A stretch of DNA of 64,000 bases from Cryptomeria japonica (Eukaryota > Streptophyta > Pinopsida > Cupressales > Cupressaceae), in NCBI RefSeq assembly GCF_030272615.1, contig NC_081406.1, forward strand, positions 112,377,783 to 112,441,782, read 5' to 3'. Shown here piece by piece: positions 42,381 through 54,326 of the stretch (position 1 is the stretch's first letter; the number at the start of each line of letters is the position of its first letter). The position numbers and the translations under genes were made by a program. The notes under the pieces are model-generated. The model saw only the letters and a list, made by a program, of their open reading frames with translations. It did no database searches and was not told the origin of the DNA.

Positions 42381-43903
42381 GGAATTGTGCATAATATGAT
42401 TTTCTTCCTAAGTCTGCCTAGGCGAATTATTTGGTGATTGAAGGGGGATGCCAAAATGAAAGGAGACTTTATTTTATGTTTGACAAAGTATATTCTATGC
42501 CAAAATCATGGTCCCCTTTGTTAAGCGTGATTTTGACTAAGGGGTGGTGCCATGCTTGGGTCTAAGTGGTGGTGCCATGCTTGGGTCCACCAGTTGAAAT
42601 GAAATGCAAATTGGTGAGGTGAATTTGGAGGAGTTGAATTTGAATTTCAAACTTGAAAATCTATATGTACAGGTGTTTGCCTCCTCATTTGATCATCCAG
42701 AAAAATTATAATGTTATGCTGTCGGAATGATTCCAGACTTCTTTGAGGGTGAAAACCTCATAGACTTTTCCATTGCAGTTTCGAGTGTGAGACATCACTC
42801 ATAGCTGAGGATCGTTTGTGTGGATTGCGTGGTGTTCTTGGGGATTGCGTGTATGGATTTGAGAGAGTTGGTTTGCTGCTGTAATTTTTTCAGTGTTGCT
42901 GGTTCCTGTGTGGCTGAAGCAAAGTTTCGATCCTACCTCCTTGCCTGTGCGACCTATCATTTTGGGTATTGGCTCGAACAACGTCTATGCTTTAGGTGAT
43001 GTGTTTTGTAAGTTTGCAACTTTTAATTTGGAGTCTTTGAATTTATATTGCAAATCGTACTTTTCAGCTTGGGCGTGGGTTTTTGGGAGTGCATTGGGAT
43101 GTATGCTTGGTGTTTTGAGGTGTTTCGAAGCTCTTTCTCAGTTTGTTCTTAGTCTCTTGGTTCTTAGTGTTATTTTGGGTGAATTTGGGGAAGTATTGAG
43201 CAAATTTGAAGAGAGTTGGAAGCAATTTTAGTGTGTTTTGTGTTGCTGGTTATGCATTTCCAGCCTGTTGTCATTTATATCAGATCTTAGGAAATTGGTG
43301 TTTGAGTTGGTTTGGTGTTAATATCTTCTGCGATCAGCATTATTCTCCTATTCTATCTTTCCTATATTTTGTAAGGTTGAATAGTAGTACTATCAACCAA
43401 TTCTGGACTGTAAGCACACCCGCTGAACAAGTGGAAGAGGCAGGCTTGCCGCCTATTTTCTGGTATTTGTAACTCAGTCCTCCCACTGAATAAGTGGTCG
43501 AGTGATAAGTTTTATGTATTGTCCTCCTGATGAAATATGCGGTAGAGTGATAGCTTTATGTAATGTCCTCCCACTGAAATACGTGGTAGAGTGATTGAGT
43601 TTAAGTTTCTTGTTGTTTTCCTTGGCCAATTTACCGCCAAGAAGTTGAGTATCTATGCTGTTGAATAAGCAAAAAAGGTTGGCTTGCCGCCCGTGCATTG
43701 TAATTTCAGTTTGGTTTATGGTGCTAACGATCCCCGGAACACCGTATGCTCTCACCCTCCCAGATTGGGCTCTCGGTGAACAAAAGGTGGAAGGGTTCCC
43801 TTTCAATTGTTTGGACTATTTCTCTAACCTTAACGAGTTATTGTGTTTGCTCTGTAATTCTTATTGAAAAATCAAAAAAAAAAAAAAAAGGGGGAATATT
43901 ACA
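42381..43903 (+). mobile_element. Family-A LTR body, headless
   Basis: Lacks the first part of the LTR, then follows family-A order: 'ttatgctgtcggaatgattcc', the 'ttccagcctgttg' block and the stem-loop cluster (43420-43700). It ends GGGGGAATATTACA after a run of 17 A. Open frames here (for example 42893-43231) are not shared in frame with other copies. Confidence 0.75.
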
Positions 43904-44802
43904 TTCCCAAGGACAGGACCTATATCAACAAAGTCGCTTACTAACCTTTGCAAGGTAATCTTATCAATTTGCTTTATGTCCTTTGGAAGGACAAGACCCA
44001 AAGCATAATTCGCTCACTGTCCTTTGGAAGGATAAGGTCAAGATAAGTAAAATTAGCTCATCGTACTTTCCAAGGACAATGCCAAGATATGAGAATTTCA
44101 CTCAATGGCCTTTCTAAGGACAAGACTTATATGACAAGACTTGGCAGTTCACCTTAGGGTCTTTACAAGGTCATGACTTGAAACTCACTACTTCCTTTTA
44201 CCTCATTGATTTGAGTCTTAAGTTCTCCAATTTCTTCACATGAAAGCATCATCAATTCGCCCCCCTAAGAACGCCTATAGAGGAAATTCGCTCTGTGACC
44301 TTCGGAAGGACGGGACCTTAAAACAAAATCTCGCTCTAGGACCATCAAGGTACGGGTTAATACATTTAAGCAAATTTTAGTCCAATGACAGTTTTGATGA
44401 AAGTTTTGTTCTCAAATTGGGGCAATGTAGGCAACCTCATGACTAACTCTTGACTTGACTCTTTCACCTAACTTTGCTTGACTCGCTCAATCTTTAAATC
44501 ATGATGCTTGAGAATCTATTCTACTCCACTCACTAGAAAAGAGCATAGAGAGAGAGAGAGAGAAACTACTCCTAGAGAGGGCAAAACCTAAAAAGGGGGG
44601 TCCCCATCTTGATGGGACGATGTGTGATGTGGTCACAATAGTTGAGAATCTAATCTACTCCACTCACTAGAAAAGAGCATAGAGAGAGAGACTACTCCTA
44701 GAGAGGGCAAAACCTAAAAAAGGGGGTCCCCATCTTGATGGGGCGATGTGGTCACAACAGGTCCCCGTTTGCAATGGGGTGATGTGTGAAAAGGTCACAA
44801 CA
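43904..44802 (+). mobile_element. Family-B-like LTR end fragment with repeated terminus
   Basis: Contains hairpin-type units ('gtcctttggaaggacaaga') and the LTR end sequence GGTCACAACA. The end region is present three times: to 44638 (...GGTCACAATA), to 44759 (...GGTCACAACA, an approximately 118-bp duplicate beginning 'gagaatctaatctactccac') and to 44802 (a 43-bp partial). The 5' part of the LTR is missing. Confidence 0.7.
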
Positions 44803-44989
44803 GGTCGTTATTTTGGGGAAAAATTGTATTTCCATATTAGTAATTGAATCTGGAATTTTCAGTTATGTTATTTTTTAATATTAGTCATTTTCTGAATTGA
44901 AAAAGTGTTGCATTATTATCTCTTTATCTGTACTATTATTGTCATTGATTATATTGCAAAAACAAGTCAAAAATACAATCAAAAACAAA
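44803..44989. other. Short AT-rich spacer
   Basis: AT-rich sequence between the LTR end and the first recognisable pol codons; no feature seen. Confidence 0.4.
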
Positions 44990-47110
44990 AAAACAAAACA
45001 CAAACAAGGCTGCATATCATAGGTGACATTCTTGTCTACAAGAAGACTTGGGAATATCACTCAAGGTATTCAAATTATGTATTTAGCATTCTTGAACAAT
45101 AGTCCTTCTCAGAGGCATCCAAGTGTATTTTTGAGCTGACAAAGATTTTGTACTTGTGGCATACCATCAATGCTCAAGGTGTCCAAGTGGATTAACAAAA
45201 AAATAAAAGCAATGATTGACCACCTCCAAAGACCGTGACACAATTCAGAGAATTTTTGGCCTCTACAGTTACTATAGGAGGCCTCTTAAATGGTCCTCAT
45301 AGCTAGTAGTGCTATTGATATATTTAACAAAAAGGGAGTCTTCTCTTAAACAAATTTGGCATAGTGAGCTTGTGACAAGCTGAAAGAGGTAATGAGTTAA
45401 TACCCTATGTTAGCTATTTGAGATTTCTCACTTCCTTTGTATTAGAGTGTGATGCTTCGAGAGAAGGGATTGGGGCAATATTGATGTAGAATGGGCACCC
45501 CATAGTATTTGAGATTTGGAATCTCAAAGAGACAAAGAAAGAATTCTCAATCTATGATAAAGAGATGTTGGCCATTATGCATGCTTTGGCCAAATTCAAG
45601 TAGTATTTAGTTGGTAGCAGATTGTTGTTAACAACTTTAAAATTGTTCCTCAATCAGAGAGATTTGAATGACAAACAACAAAAATGGGTAAGCTTCAGGC
45701 TTATAATTTTGATATAGAGCATGTTAAGAGTAAGAACAATGTTGTAGAAAATGCCCTATGTAGAAAAAAATTATGCACTATGTATGATATCTTTGTTGAT
45801 TGCAAGGTGACTATAATAGAAGAGTATGCAAATAACACATTTGCTATAGATGTCCTTTAGGGAAAATTACAAGATGAAAAATATAAGGTAGAAAATAATC
45901 TCATCCTTTACAAGTATATCTCATTGCAAAGTCAAAGGTGCTTGAAAGAAATTCACAATACACCCTTGATAGGACACCCAAGTTACTTCAAGACTTACAA
46001 GTAAATCAAGGAGTGATTTTCTTGAAAAGAACTTGAGGGAGATGTCATGGAGTGCATCAAAGAGTGTGTTACCTTCTAGCAAAACAAAACATAGCAGGTA
46101 TTTCCAGCAATTCTATTATAGCCCTTATTGATACCCAGTCAAAGATGAAATGGGAGAGTATCTCTTGGACTTCATCACTGACCTTCCAAGAGTTGGGGTA
46201 AGGATTACATATTTGTTGTAGCAGATAGACTCACTAAAATGCTCATTTCTTTGCAATATTTTTTAGTACAAGTTACCGCTAGTGGCTAAATTGTTTTTTA
46301 GAGAAATATTTGGGCTTCATGGTTTGCATAAGAAAATAGTGAGATACACAAATAGTAGATTCGTTATTTTATTTTGGTAGTATCTTTTGTATTCCACACA
46401 AAACAATTTGACACCCAATACTAGTTATCACCCACAACCAAATGGGCAAATAGAGATTGTGAGTAATTGTGAATAAGTAGATGGAGAGGCAGTTGAGGAA
46501 CTATGTAGTGGGGCAGCAAATAGCATGGATCGAATGGCTCTATTTGGGGAAGCATTGCTACAATACTTCACAGATCATATGTCCATTGGTATGACTCCAT
46601 TCAAGGCTTTTAGATGATCATGACACTTTTAACTTTTGCTGATGTGGTCATCACAAGAGGTAAAGTGCCAGGAGCTAGACACCTGGTCAAGCAATACTGA
46701 GAAAGTTCAAAGTTGCTCAAGGAAAATCTCCAACAAGTACAAAATCAATAGAAGATGCATGTAGGTCAACATCACACTAAGAAGACTTTGGAGACATGGT
46801 TTTCTTGAGGTTACAATTCATAATAAATAGTCTTCTTTCAAGAGAAGTGGAATTGAGAAACTCAAGCTTTGTTTCTAGAAACCCTACAAGATTAGGTAAA
46901 GAATTAGGGAGCTCTCTTATGAGCTTGCGTTGTCAAAACACAATAGAGTTCATAATGCATTTCATGTTTTTTGCCTTCACAACAAAGTTGCCTCCTCATG
47001 GTGATGATGGTAAGTTGATCTTGGTTCATTCATTCTAGGGAGAAAAGATTGAGAAATAGGAGCATCACAAAATTTCTGTTGTGTGGAAATTTTTTCCCAA
47101 CCAAAGATGT
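44990..47110 (+). pseudogene. Dead chromovirus-type Ty3/gypsy pol
   Basis: Many stops and frameshifts, but domain order is clear: the end of RT (DILVYKKTWE, ILYLWHTINAQGVQVD near 45020-45190), RNase H (LECDASREGIGAILM near 45450; YDKEMLAIMHALAKFK near 45550), integrase zinc-finger region (HNTPLIGHPSYFKTYK near 45955), integrase core remnants (SYHPQPNGQIEIV near 46425) and a C-terminal ELALSKHNRVHNAFHV followed by WKFFPTKDVTW, which resembles a chromodomain tail. The LINE at 47112 splits the last motif; TTACATGG at 52243 resumes it. The N-terminal half, gag and 5' LTR are absent. Confidence 0.85.
47098..47110. repeat. LINE target-site duplication (left)
   Basis: CAACCAAAGATGT here and CAACTAAAGATGT at 52231-52243 differ by one base and flank the LINE. 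The length of 13-14 bp fits target-primed reverse transcription. Confidence 0.7.
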
Positions 47111-47345
47111 TTTTTTTTTATCGGTAAATATTTTTTCTTTATATTAATGCGGAAATTTAAATATACAAAATTGCAGTCTTCCACGATGCATAAACGCAGT
47201 AAACATCAACCCCATATCACCCACAATCATATCTTATGAACTACCCAACCCTACAGTTTATGACATCTAAAAGAAAAAAACCAGATCCTTGTTGGTTCTA
47301 CAAACCCAAATGTTCCAGAAATAATTAAAGTTTTAGAGCAATAAC

Positions 47346-48122
47346 TGTATATGGTGAAAATGGATAACAATAATAACAATATTGAAAGGCTAAATGAATC
47401 CAACCACAAAACCCTAGCCTAACAATCAACAAAGATCCACCATAACATATGAAGATTACCTAAGACAATGCAAATAACTCAAAATCACAAAGATTATACC
47501 ATCACATGTCCAATAGGGTTTTGATCTCCATTCTTCCTATCTCCATTGATCTTGCTTGATATATTTGCTCTCAGATTTTTGTATGCACAAGAGCTCAACA
47601 AAGAACGGAATGTGGTTGCAAGTAGGATCGTAGTGTAGCCAAGTCTTCAAGATTAGTCATTAGTCATTAGGGTTTGACAATGAAGAAAGCATCTTCTTAA
47701 ATAGAAGACACAATAAGAAATGGAGGGATAAGATTGAGAGGTGTAAAAAGAGAGGTCGGCTAGGATTAGAGGGTAGGTAAAAGAAATACCAAAATAATGA
47801 AAGAGGTAGGTAGTGTAGGAATTAAGAGATGAATGACATGTGTCATGTGTAGAAAAAGATAATGAATTAATTAAATAAATAAAGATTTATTTAATTAATA
47901 GAAGAAGTAGGACAATTAAATAAATAAAATATTTATTTAATTTAGGAAAGGGATAATTTAAATAAATAAATGTATTTATTTAAATGAGAAATAAGGCTAG
48001 AAGAGGATAAATGAATTAATTAAATAAATAAAGATTTATTTAATTAATAGAAGAATTAGGCTTATATAATTAAATAAATGAAATATTTATTTAATTAGAC
48101 ATGACAATTTTGGGTGTCTACA
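47346..48122 (-). mobile_element. 777-bp solo LTR with ATAAC duplication
   Basis: On the minus strand it reads TGTAGACACCCAAAATTG ... CACCATATACA. ATAAC lies at 47341-47345 and 48123-48127. It holds a block of 'aattaaataaataaagatttattt' type repeats (47865-48100). It is not related to families A-D. No internal coding sequence. Confidence 0.85.
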
Positions 48123-48316
48123 ATAACTAACAGCTGAAAACATGTAAGAACATATGAAAAACACTGGCCAACAGACCACTCACTCACTATCACCCTAGGT
48201 CGCCTTCTCCCCTCCCTCCTCAGTGGTCGGCGCTTTCCCCTTTTCCGCTTCACCTGTCATCCTTGGGATGCAGCCAGACATCCGAAGTCAAGGTCGCCCT
48301 CCAAACTCGCCAGTAG

Positions 48317-48868
48317 CTAAATGGCTCGTCCTCCTTCAAACCTGTCTCTCAGGTCCCTGCCAACTTCCATCCTTGCCACCACATGCAGAGCATTTAGGAC
48401 TTCGTCCGCTCTGGTTAATTTCACATAGAGCTTCATCGCTTCCCATCCCACACGGGCACATTCTCGGCATTGGTTTTTGATTTCATCCTCCGGTCCATGA
48501 ACAAAGGGAATCAACTCCTCGTGGTCATCCCCTTCCTTAATACGGATGCCAACTCGAGGTACCACCCATTCCAAGATTGAATCAAGGTTTATCAAAAACT
48601 CCCCATTGATCAGTTTGGTCAGTGTGATTATTATCTTCTCCACCTCCGGCTTGAATTCACAGGCCCACACCAGAAGCAAGGAGTACACCTCCATGTTCGT
48701 CCGATATCGGTGGCGGACGTAAACCACCTCCTCAGCAAGCATGAGACAAGCCGCCGCCCACAACTTCTCCGCTTTAAACCGGAAGAGTCCCTGCATCCGC
48801 TTTTCCGATACCTTGCCCAGAAAAGGCACCAGCTTCTTGTTCGTTCGCAGAGTAAAATTAGCTTCCAT
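48317..48868 (-). CDS. Unrecognised 183-aa ORF downstream of LINE RNase H
   Basis: Open frame MEANFTLRTNKKLVPFLGK...GGRAI with a composition typical of a folded, mainly helical protein (for example KLWAAACLMLAEEVVYVRH, LDSILEWVVPRVGIRI). The DNA is notably GC-richer than its surroundings. The frame is open for only a few codons upstream of the ATG across the LTR insertion site, to a stop. It lies on the LINE strand, 3' of the RNase H, so it is either part of an unusual LINE tail or a captured host segment. It has no stop or frameshift while its neighbour RNase H does. I do not recognise a family. Confidence 0.45.
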   Translation of the reverse strand: MEANFTLRTNKKLVPFLGKVSEKRMQGLFRFKAEKLWAAACLMLAEEVVYVRHRYRTNMEVYSLLLVWACEFKPEVEKIIITLTKLINGEFLINLDSILEWVVPRVGIRIKEGDDHEELIPFVHGPEDEIKNQCRECARVGWEAMKLYVKLTRADEVLNALHVVARMEVGRDLRDRFEGGRAI

Positions 48869-48870
48869 AG

Positions 48871-51368
48871 TGTTGACGTGTCTGAAATCACATTACTACG
48901 GTTCCATCCGGCCAACGCAGAATAGAATACTAAGAATCCTATCCTCTTGAAATAAGGAAATCCCTAGTGTTTTTTCAATTTGATCAAGGGGGACGACCTC
49001 AAGGTTTCGATTGTCAGGTCTTGACTGCAGGATTACTCAGTGGTTGATGTGATTTGCTCGGAGCACAAGGGGACTTACAATTTTGCAACAAGGTGGTCTG
49101 CTGCGATGAACGAATTGCGTAATAAAATTAAAAGGGAAGGGATAGGAGATCTAAAATTAATAAGGCTGGTGTGCGGGTAGACGGATTCAACATAACTAAT
49201 CCCTGCTTGGCCAGAATAGCTCACAACCTTGCGGGAATGGTGCAATCTTCAAAGGGACTTGGAAGATTTTCAGACTGCAAACGCACGGCTAAGCACCCAA
49301 TTCTGGCGCAGCCTAGACACACACCTGCAATTGAACTAAGCACAATTAAAGGCTTAGGTTAACCATACAAAAGGATACACAATCAGTATATCCTCAATGG
49401 TATGCGCCTAAATCTATCAAATACCTGCACACCCAAAACAAAAGATCTATCTAAAGTGCTGAAAGAAACCATGCAAACAGGATGAAAACAAGACAATAAA
49501 CACCAAATCAATGTCTATATATTGATTTCAGTTGCCTATTACAACAATTTTTGCAGCATCTCTATGCTACTGCTAAGATCTAACCTATTCTAACTTCTAA
49601 AATCTAACCCTCTAACTCTAACTATCTAACTCCTTACAAAAGAAAGGCCCCTGCCTTTTATAGAATTTACAATATTGAATCAAAAGCTAGGATGGACTGC
49701 ATCCAAGGGTCCTGATCTGCCTTCCAGAAACCTGGAAGCCTTAACCCATGCCCATTAAACTCTTAGTCATCTATCCAACCACTATCCTTGGCTGCCTACA
49801 ACTGTTTGGCATTAATTTGGTCCTCATGGTGGTTGGGAATAGCTGTCCACAAAAATATCTTGCGCGGGACCCATAGGCAGTTTAATAAAGCAATTTCAGT
49901 TTACAGAAACTGAACTTCTAGAATTAAATCCAACTGTGTGCTTTTCCTTAGAACGCATGATTGACTTGTCACATTCGATTTGTTCTTTGGTCTTTGGTCT
50001 TGGTGGTGGACTTCATCTTTGTTCAATGGCACGGTTCCCAATGTTTTATCGCTTTGATCCTGCACTGCATCTTTTCTCCTCCAACTTCAGTGCCTGGCCT
50101 TGATTGCGATCCTTCTTTGATTTGTGTTTCAAGTTACCTGCGAACAATCAACCTTACTTTAATAAATCAATTTGAAAAATTAAATAATTTAATTTAACAA
50201 ATATTAAATTTTAACGTCGTCTGGCTCGAGAAGCTCTTTGTGAGATGTATCTTGAAACCCGATCTTTTGTCTTAATGATGTTTGGGTGATTTGAATCCAC
50301 TAAAGCATCTTGGCTTACTGGCGAAATAGTGATTTTGCCCCATTGTTTAATTTCGGCCTACAAGTTGGTTTTGAAAATATCTAAGTTTAACGCCCCTTTC
50401 TTCATTGGCATTTTCGAGCTAAAAGCCATTTTTGCAAACTTGGTTTTAACGATTTTACCTCTATTCGCCAAATTTCGGCTCATAAGGCGATTTTGCAAAC
50501 TTTTGTATTTTCTAACATTTCGCCTTCGTTTGGCAAATTTCGGCCTTCATGGAGCTTTTGCAAACTTTAAAAAAAAGAACGCCCCTTATTTCGCGATTTT
50601 CAATTTTTGGCTCTTGGAGTCGTTTTGCAAATTTCTATAAAAATAACACCTTTCCCTCTATTTTGCGATTTTTAAGCTAGGAGGGCTTCTCAGGCAAAAA
50701 GCATATTTTTCACGATTTATGACATTTTCGGGTTAAAGGGGATTTTGAAATGTTTTTAAAGTTAAACGCTCTCCCTATTTTTGTGATTTCGGCTTGTGAA
50801 TGCCTTTTGCAAATAAATTATAAAAACGCCTCTTCCACGCGATTTCGCGTTTTTGGCATAAGGAGGGTTTTTGCAAATAAAAAAAAATGCCTTACTTGAC
50901 CCGTGATTTTCAGGCCTAAGGGGTTTTTTCCGAAGTTCACAAGTTAAAAGTTTATATGACGCGATTTTCGACCTGAGTGACCATTTTGCAAACGTAAAAT
51001 GACGCCTTCAACCAAACTCGCGATTTCCTTATTTCATTTTCGGCTGGGAAGCTGAGTTTGCAAGTTTACGCCTTTCTCTCCTATACCATTTTTGGCTGCG
51101 AGGGCATTTTTGAAAAGTTTAAAATGTCCTACCTTCTCCCTCCACGACTTCGGGCTTAAGGGGCCCTTTGCAATGTTTGGTTTGTTTGACGTCTTATATT
51201 TCGGCACATTAGGTAAAATTCACATTTCGGGGTTGGAGTTTGCAATTTGGCCCCAAAGGCCGATTTTGGCCTTAACGGCATTTGACTTGGGCTTTCTACC
51301 GCGAAAATCTCAAAGACGGGGGTCCCCACTTGTAGAGAATGGGGGTAAGGTGTGCAATACGCACAACA
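48871..51368 (-). mobile_element. Family-D-type solo LTR without ORF (2498 bp)
   Basis: Plus-strand ends are TGTTGACGTGTCTG and AATACGCACAACA, with CATAG at 48866-48870 and 51369-51373. The strand given is the ORF-sense orientation of its relatives. It carries the short-period array (about 50320-51300) and a CTATAAAAGGC TATA on the minus strand (about 49650-49660), but where relatives have the ORF it has only non-coding sequence. It is a natural ORF-less variant of the same LTR group. Confidence 0.88.
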
Positions 51369-51699
51369 CATAGTCACTTGCAATTTTGAAACAGCAACGC
51401 CTGCAATGCAATGTCATACAATGCTACAAAGATACAATTAATTCTACTTGAAACAAACCCTGGCACGCAGCTCAACGGGTAATAAATTCTTCCTCCGTCA
51501 TATAGGGTGGATAATGAGTGCCAAAGATAAGGCATTAATGCCATGAGATCATACGCATGATTTACTGTCATCCTCCACCCGCTCCAATCATGCGACCTGC
51601 CACAGATAACTACCTTCTTCAAAGAGAAGGCACCAGCTTGGCTTATGTACTTGCCAAATTTTTCTCTCGCTTTCATGTTGAAGACTGGACATTTCTAAA

Positions 51700-52233
51700 A
51701 GGCTGTAATTAATACCATTTCCACACACAACCATCTCCTTTCCACCATTTGGCCACACAACTATCCAATTCGCTTCCAATGTTAGATAGCAAATCTGCCA
51801 CTACATTTGCTCCCCTCCTTATATGCGAGACACGAAACTCCACAAATGCTTTGAGCTTCTCTCGGATCATAGCCACCCATCGATTTAACTTCCAGCATGG
51901 CGTGTTGCCTTTAGCTATTGCATTAATAACTATCTAAGAGTCCCCTTCTAAATGCAGCCGTTGGACTTTCATATTTAAGGCTAGTTTTGCTGCTAGAAAG
52001 GCCGCCTGGACCTCTGCTTCATTATTAGTGCCATCCTGCAATCGTTGTGCTCCTTTGAATAGGATAAATCCGTTATCATCCCCCACCACCACCCCAGCAC
52101 CTGAGATTCCCAGATTTCCTTTTGATGCACCATCGAAATTAATCTTTATCCACTGTTTGCTAGGTGGTTCCCATTTAACCTTCTCTAAAGAAAGAGCTGG
52201 ATCAACCCTTGAAGACCCATTAACAGGTTCCAA
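51700..52233 (-). pseudogene. LINE-type RNase H domain (RVT_3-like), broken
   Basis: The minus strand reads WIKINFDGASKGNLGISG (first catalytic Asp region), GTNNEAEVQAAFLAAKLA (catalytic Glu region) and LHLEGDS followed by an in-frame TAG at 51934, then IVINAIAKGNTPCWKLNRW and ANVVADLLSN. This is the RNase H fold usually found at the C-terminus of plant L1-type LINE ORF2 or in related host proteins. The stop and the missing upstream RT make it non-functional. Confidence 0.85.
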
Positions 52234-52884
52234 CTAAAGATGTTACATGGATTATCATGTCCCCTTTTTAGAATTAAAATAATTGGGAGACCCATAGTAT
52301 ATTTCTTTGTTCCCACAAGCTAAGGGATAAAGTTAGAGATTTAGTTTTATAATAATATTTTAAATTAGTTATACTAACTTTATTTAAAACATTGTAAAAG
52401 GACAACTCAAATATTATTATTATAAACACAGCCATCTAAATTTGACATAATAAGACCTTATATAATATTTTGTTAAAGTGTTTTAAGTGAACACTTTTGA
52501 AGAGGAATTTTTGGAGGCAAAAGAGAATTCAAATTAAAAGGGGCTAAAATGAAGTTTATAAACATAAAGAGACATGCTCAAAGGAAAGCATCCATTGTTT
52601 ATTGAAATCAAAATTTTCTCAAAGCTTGAGCACTTACGTTCATTTTCGCACTTGTGGGCAACAAACCCTTCAAGTGCTAAAATTTAGAGGACAAAATCCT
52701 CTTGGTTTCCAGGAAAGAGCAGAGGATGAAAACCCTTTGTTCTTTGAGGCAATCTAACCTAAGAATCACAATTGGGCAAAGAAGATTGCATTTTATTTTC
52801 AGTTTCTATTTTGCTATAGTACTACCGCTGTAGTATTACCACTATATTACTACCGAAGAAGTAACTTTTCATTGCGACTACTTA

Positions 52885-52985
52885 TAACAGCAGTTTATAT
52901 TAGCAATTTTTATATTTATAACAGCAGTTGGTATCAGCAATTATTATTTTTATAACAGTAATTTATATCAGTGATTATTGTTGGT
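52885..52985. repeat. Three-unit tandem repeat, about 36 bp
   Basis: Units of 'ttataacagcagtttata' type follow each other three times with substitutions. No coding. Confidence 0.6.
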
Positions 52986-53055
52986 AATTGCTAATCTATT
53001 ATGCCCTAGAAACTTTTTGTTAGTTGCTTATCTACGTTATTTTAAATTTACAGAT

Positions 53056-53362
53056 GCATAAGGGTTGGCTATATGCAGCTATTTAAATCAGTTTATAGTT
53101 AATATCTGTCTATCATTTTGTGAGTTGTCTGTTGCAACTTCTAATAGTAATACCAATTGTTGTGCAAGAAGTTCGACCATTAATATTAGTATTCACATGT
53201 TGTTTGTTAGTATTGCATTAGGGTTGGCTATATGCAGCTATTTAAATCAGTTTTTAGTTAATATCTGTCGTGTTGTCTGTTGCAACTTCTAATAGTAATA
53301 CCAATTGTTGTGCAAGAAGTTCGAGCATTAATATTAGTATTCACATCATGTTTGTTAGTATT
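53056..53362. repeat. Two-unit tandem duplication, 159 and 148 bp
   Basis: Both units begin 'gcat(a/t)agggttggctatatg' and contain 'gttgtctgttgcaacttcta' and 'gttgtgcaagaagttcga'. The second lacks about 11 bp. They are very similar, so the duplication is recent. Confidence 0.85.
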
Positions 53363-53437
53363 GCATTATTGCCTTGGTATTGCTTAAAAAGGAAAACAAA
53401 AAAATTATAGAGTCCATAAAAGTATTAAAAGGGGACA

Positions 53438-54326
53438 TTATCGAGTTACTTGGCTTCCTTCCAGGATTTGCTGGGCTAGACTCGTAAGCGCTAAACATTC
53501 CTTGTGAGAATTCTCAATCCTTGTATTCACCTTTTCCTTGTGTACATGCCCATGGTGATGGTATTGATTCTTTTGGTCAAAACCTTAAAACAAACATCTA
53601 TCGACATTAGTCTCTTTCCATGATCTCCTACTTTGATCTTCATCAATCCCATAATAAGAATATTTATAATTGTACTACATTTTATAGTCTAGACTTTAAT
53701 AGCTTAAGGTTTTTACCCCATCTTGTTTTATTTACTTTTGTTTTGCACTTCCAGTTTAAGAAAATATTTATACCTAATGTCTTTACACCCTGATAATTCT
53801 CTTTTAGAATAGGTCGTACGCTAAGTCCCCTTTGCCTATTTTGGTCATTCCTAAACATTACTAATATAATTTATTTTCCTAAAAGTTTTATTATAAAGCT
53901 TGGAACCAAAAAAAGCTTAAGTTACTTTACTAGTTCAATCTCCTCCTAGATGGTCCACAAACAGCTCAATACTAGCATTACTTGTGGCTTGAGACACAAA
54001 TCAAACAATAGCAAATTTACAAGTACCATAATGTTTGCCTTTGTTTTTAACTATATTAGTTCTTTATACAAGTCATCTGAAAAAATCAATAGTAAAAAAT
54101 TATTATTAGGTTGGTGCTTTTCCCAAAAAGTAATCATCAACTAGAAGTTAACATTTTGACTTGAGATGTGACTTAAAGAGGGCCCTACCAGGTAGGGTCA
54201 GATTTTTTTTCAACAATAGTTCTCTAAATAAGAAATCCATAGCTATAAGTATCTCAATATCATACCTTTTTAATCCTTTTTGTTTATTTTTCTCAGATTA
54301 TGGTATAAAAAGAATTAACAAGTGTT
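53438..54326. other. Unassigned stretch with a short gag-like minus-strand frame
   Basis: From about 53560 down to 53440 on the minus strand a frame reads ...NTRIENSHKECLALTS and QQILEGSQVTR before a stop at the LTR edge; it might be a retrotransposon gag remnant but is too short to assign. The rest is AT-rich and without features I can name. Confidence 0.35.

Larger units (their letters stand above)
47111..52230 (-). mobile_element. 5'-truncated LINE, interrupted by two solo LTRs
   Basis: On the minus strand it begins inside an RNase H domain (52233), passes an unrecognised ORF (48317-48868) and ends in ATTTACCGAT followed by an A run (47111-47130), as plant LINE 3' ends do. Duplications at 47098 and 52231 bracket it. 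Two later insertions sit in it: 47346-48122 and 48871-51368. Without them the LINE is about 1.8 kb. No RT or endonuclease remains. Confidence 0.65.
52258..53437 (+). mobile_element. 1180-bp LTR with TGTCCCC...GGGGACA ends
   Basis: Inverted 7-bp termini TGTCCCC and GGGGACA bound the block. Flanks share TATC (52253-52256 region and 53439-53442), so it could be a solo LTR, or the 3' LTR of the dead chromovirus whose last pol codons end just before it. Inside are two short tandem repeats (about 52885-52985 and 53056-53362). Confidence 0.55.
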
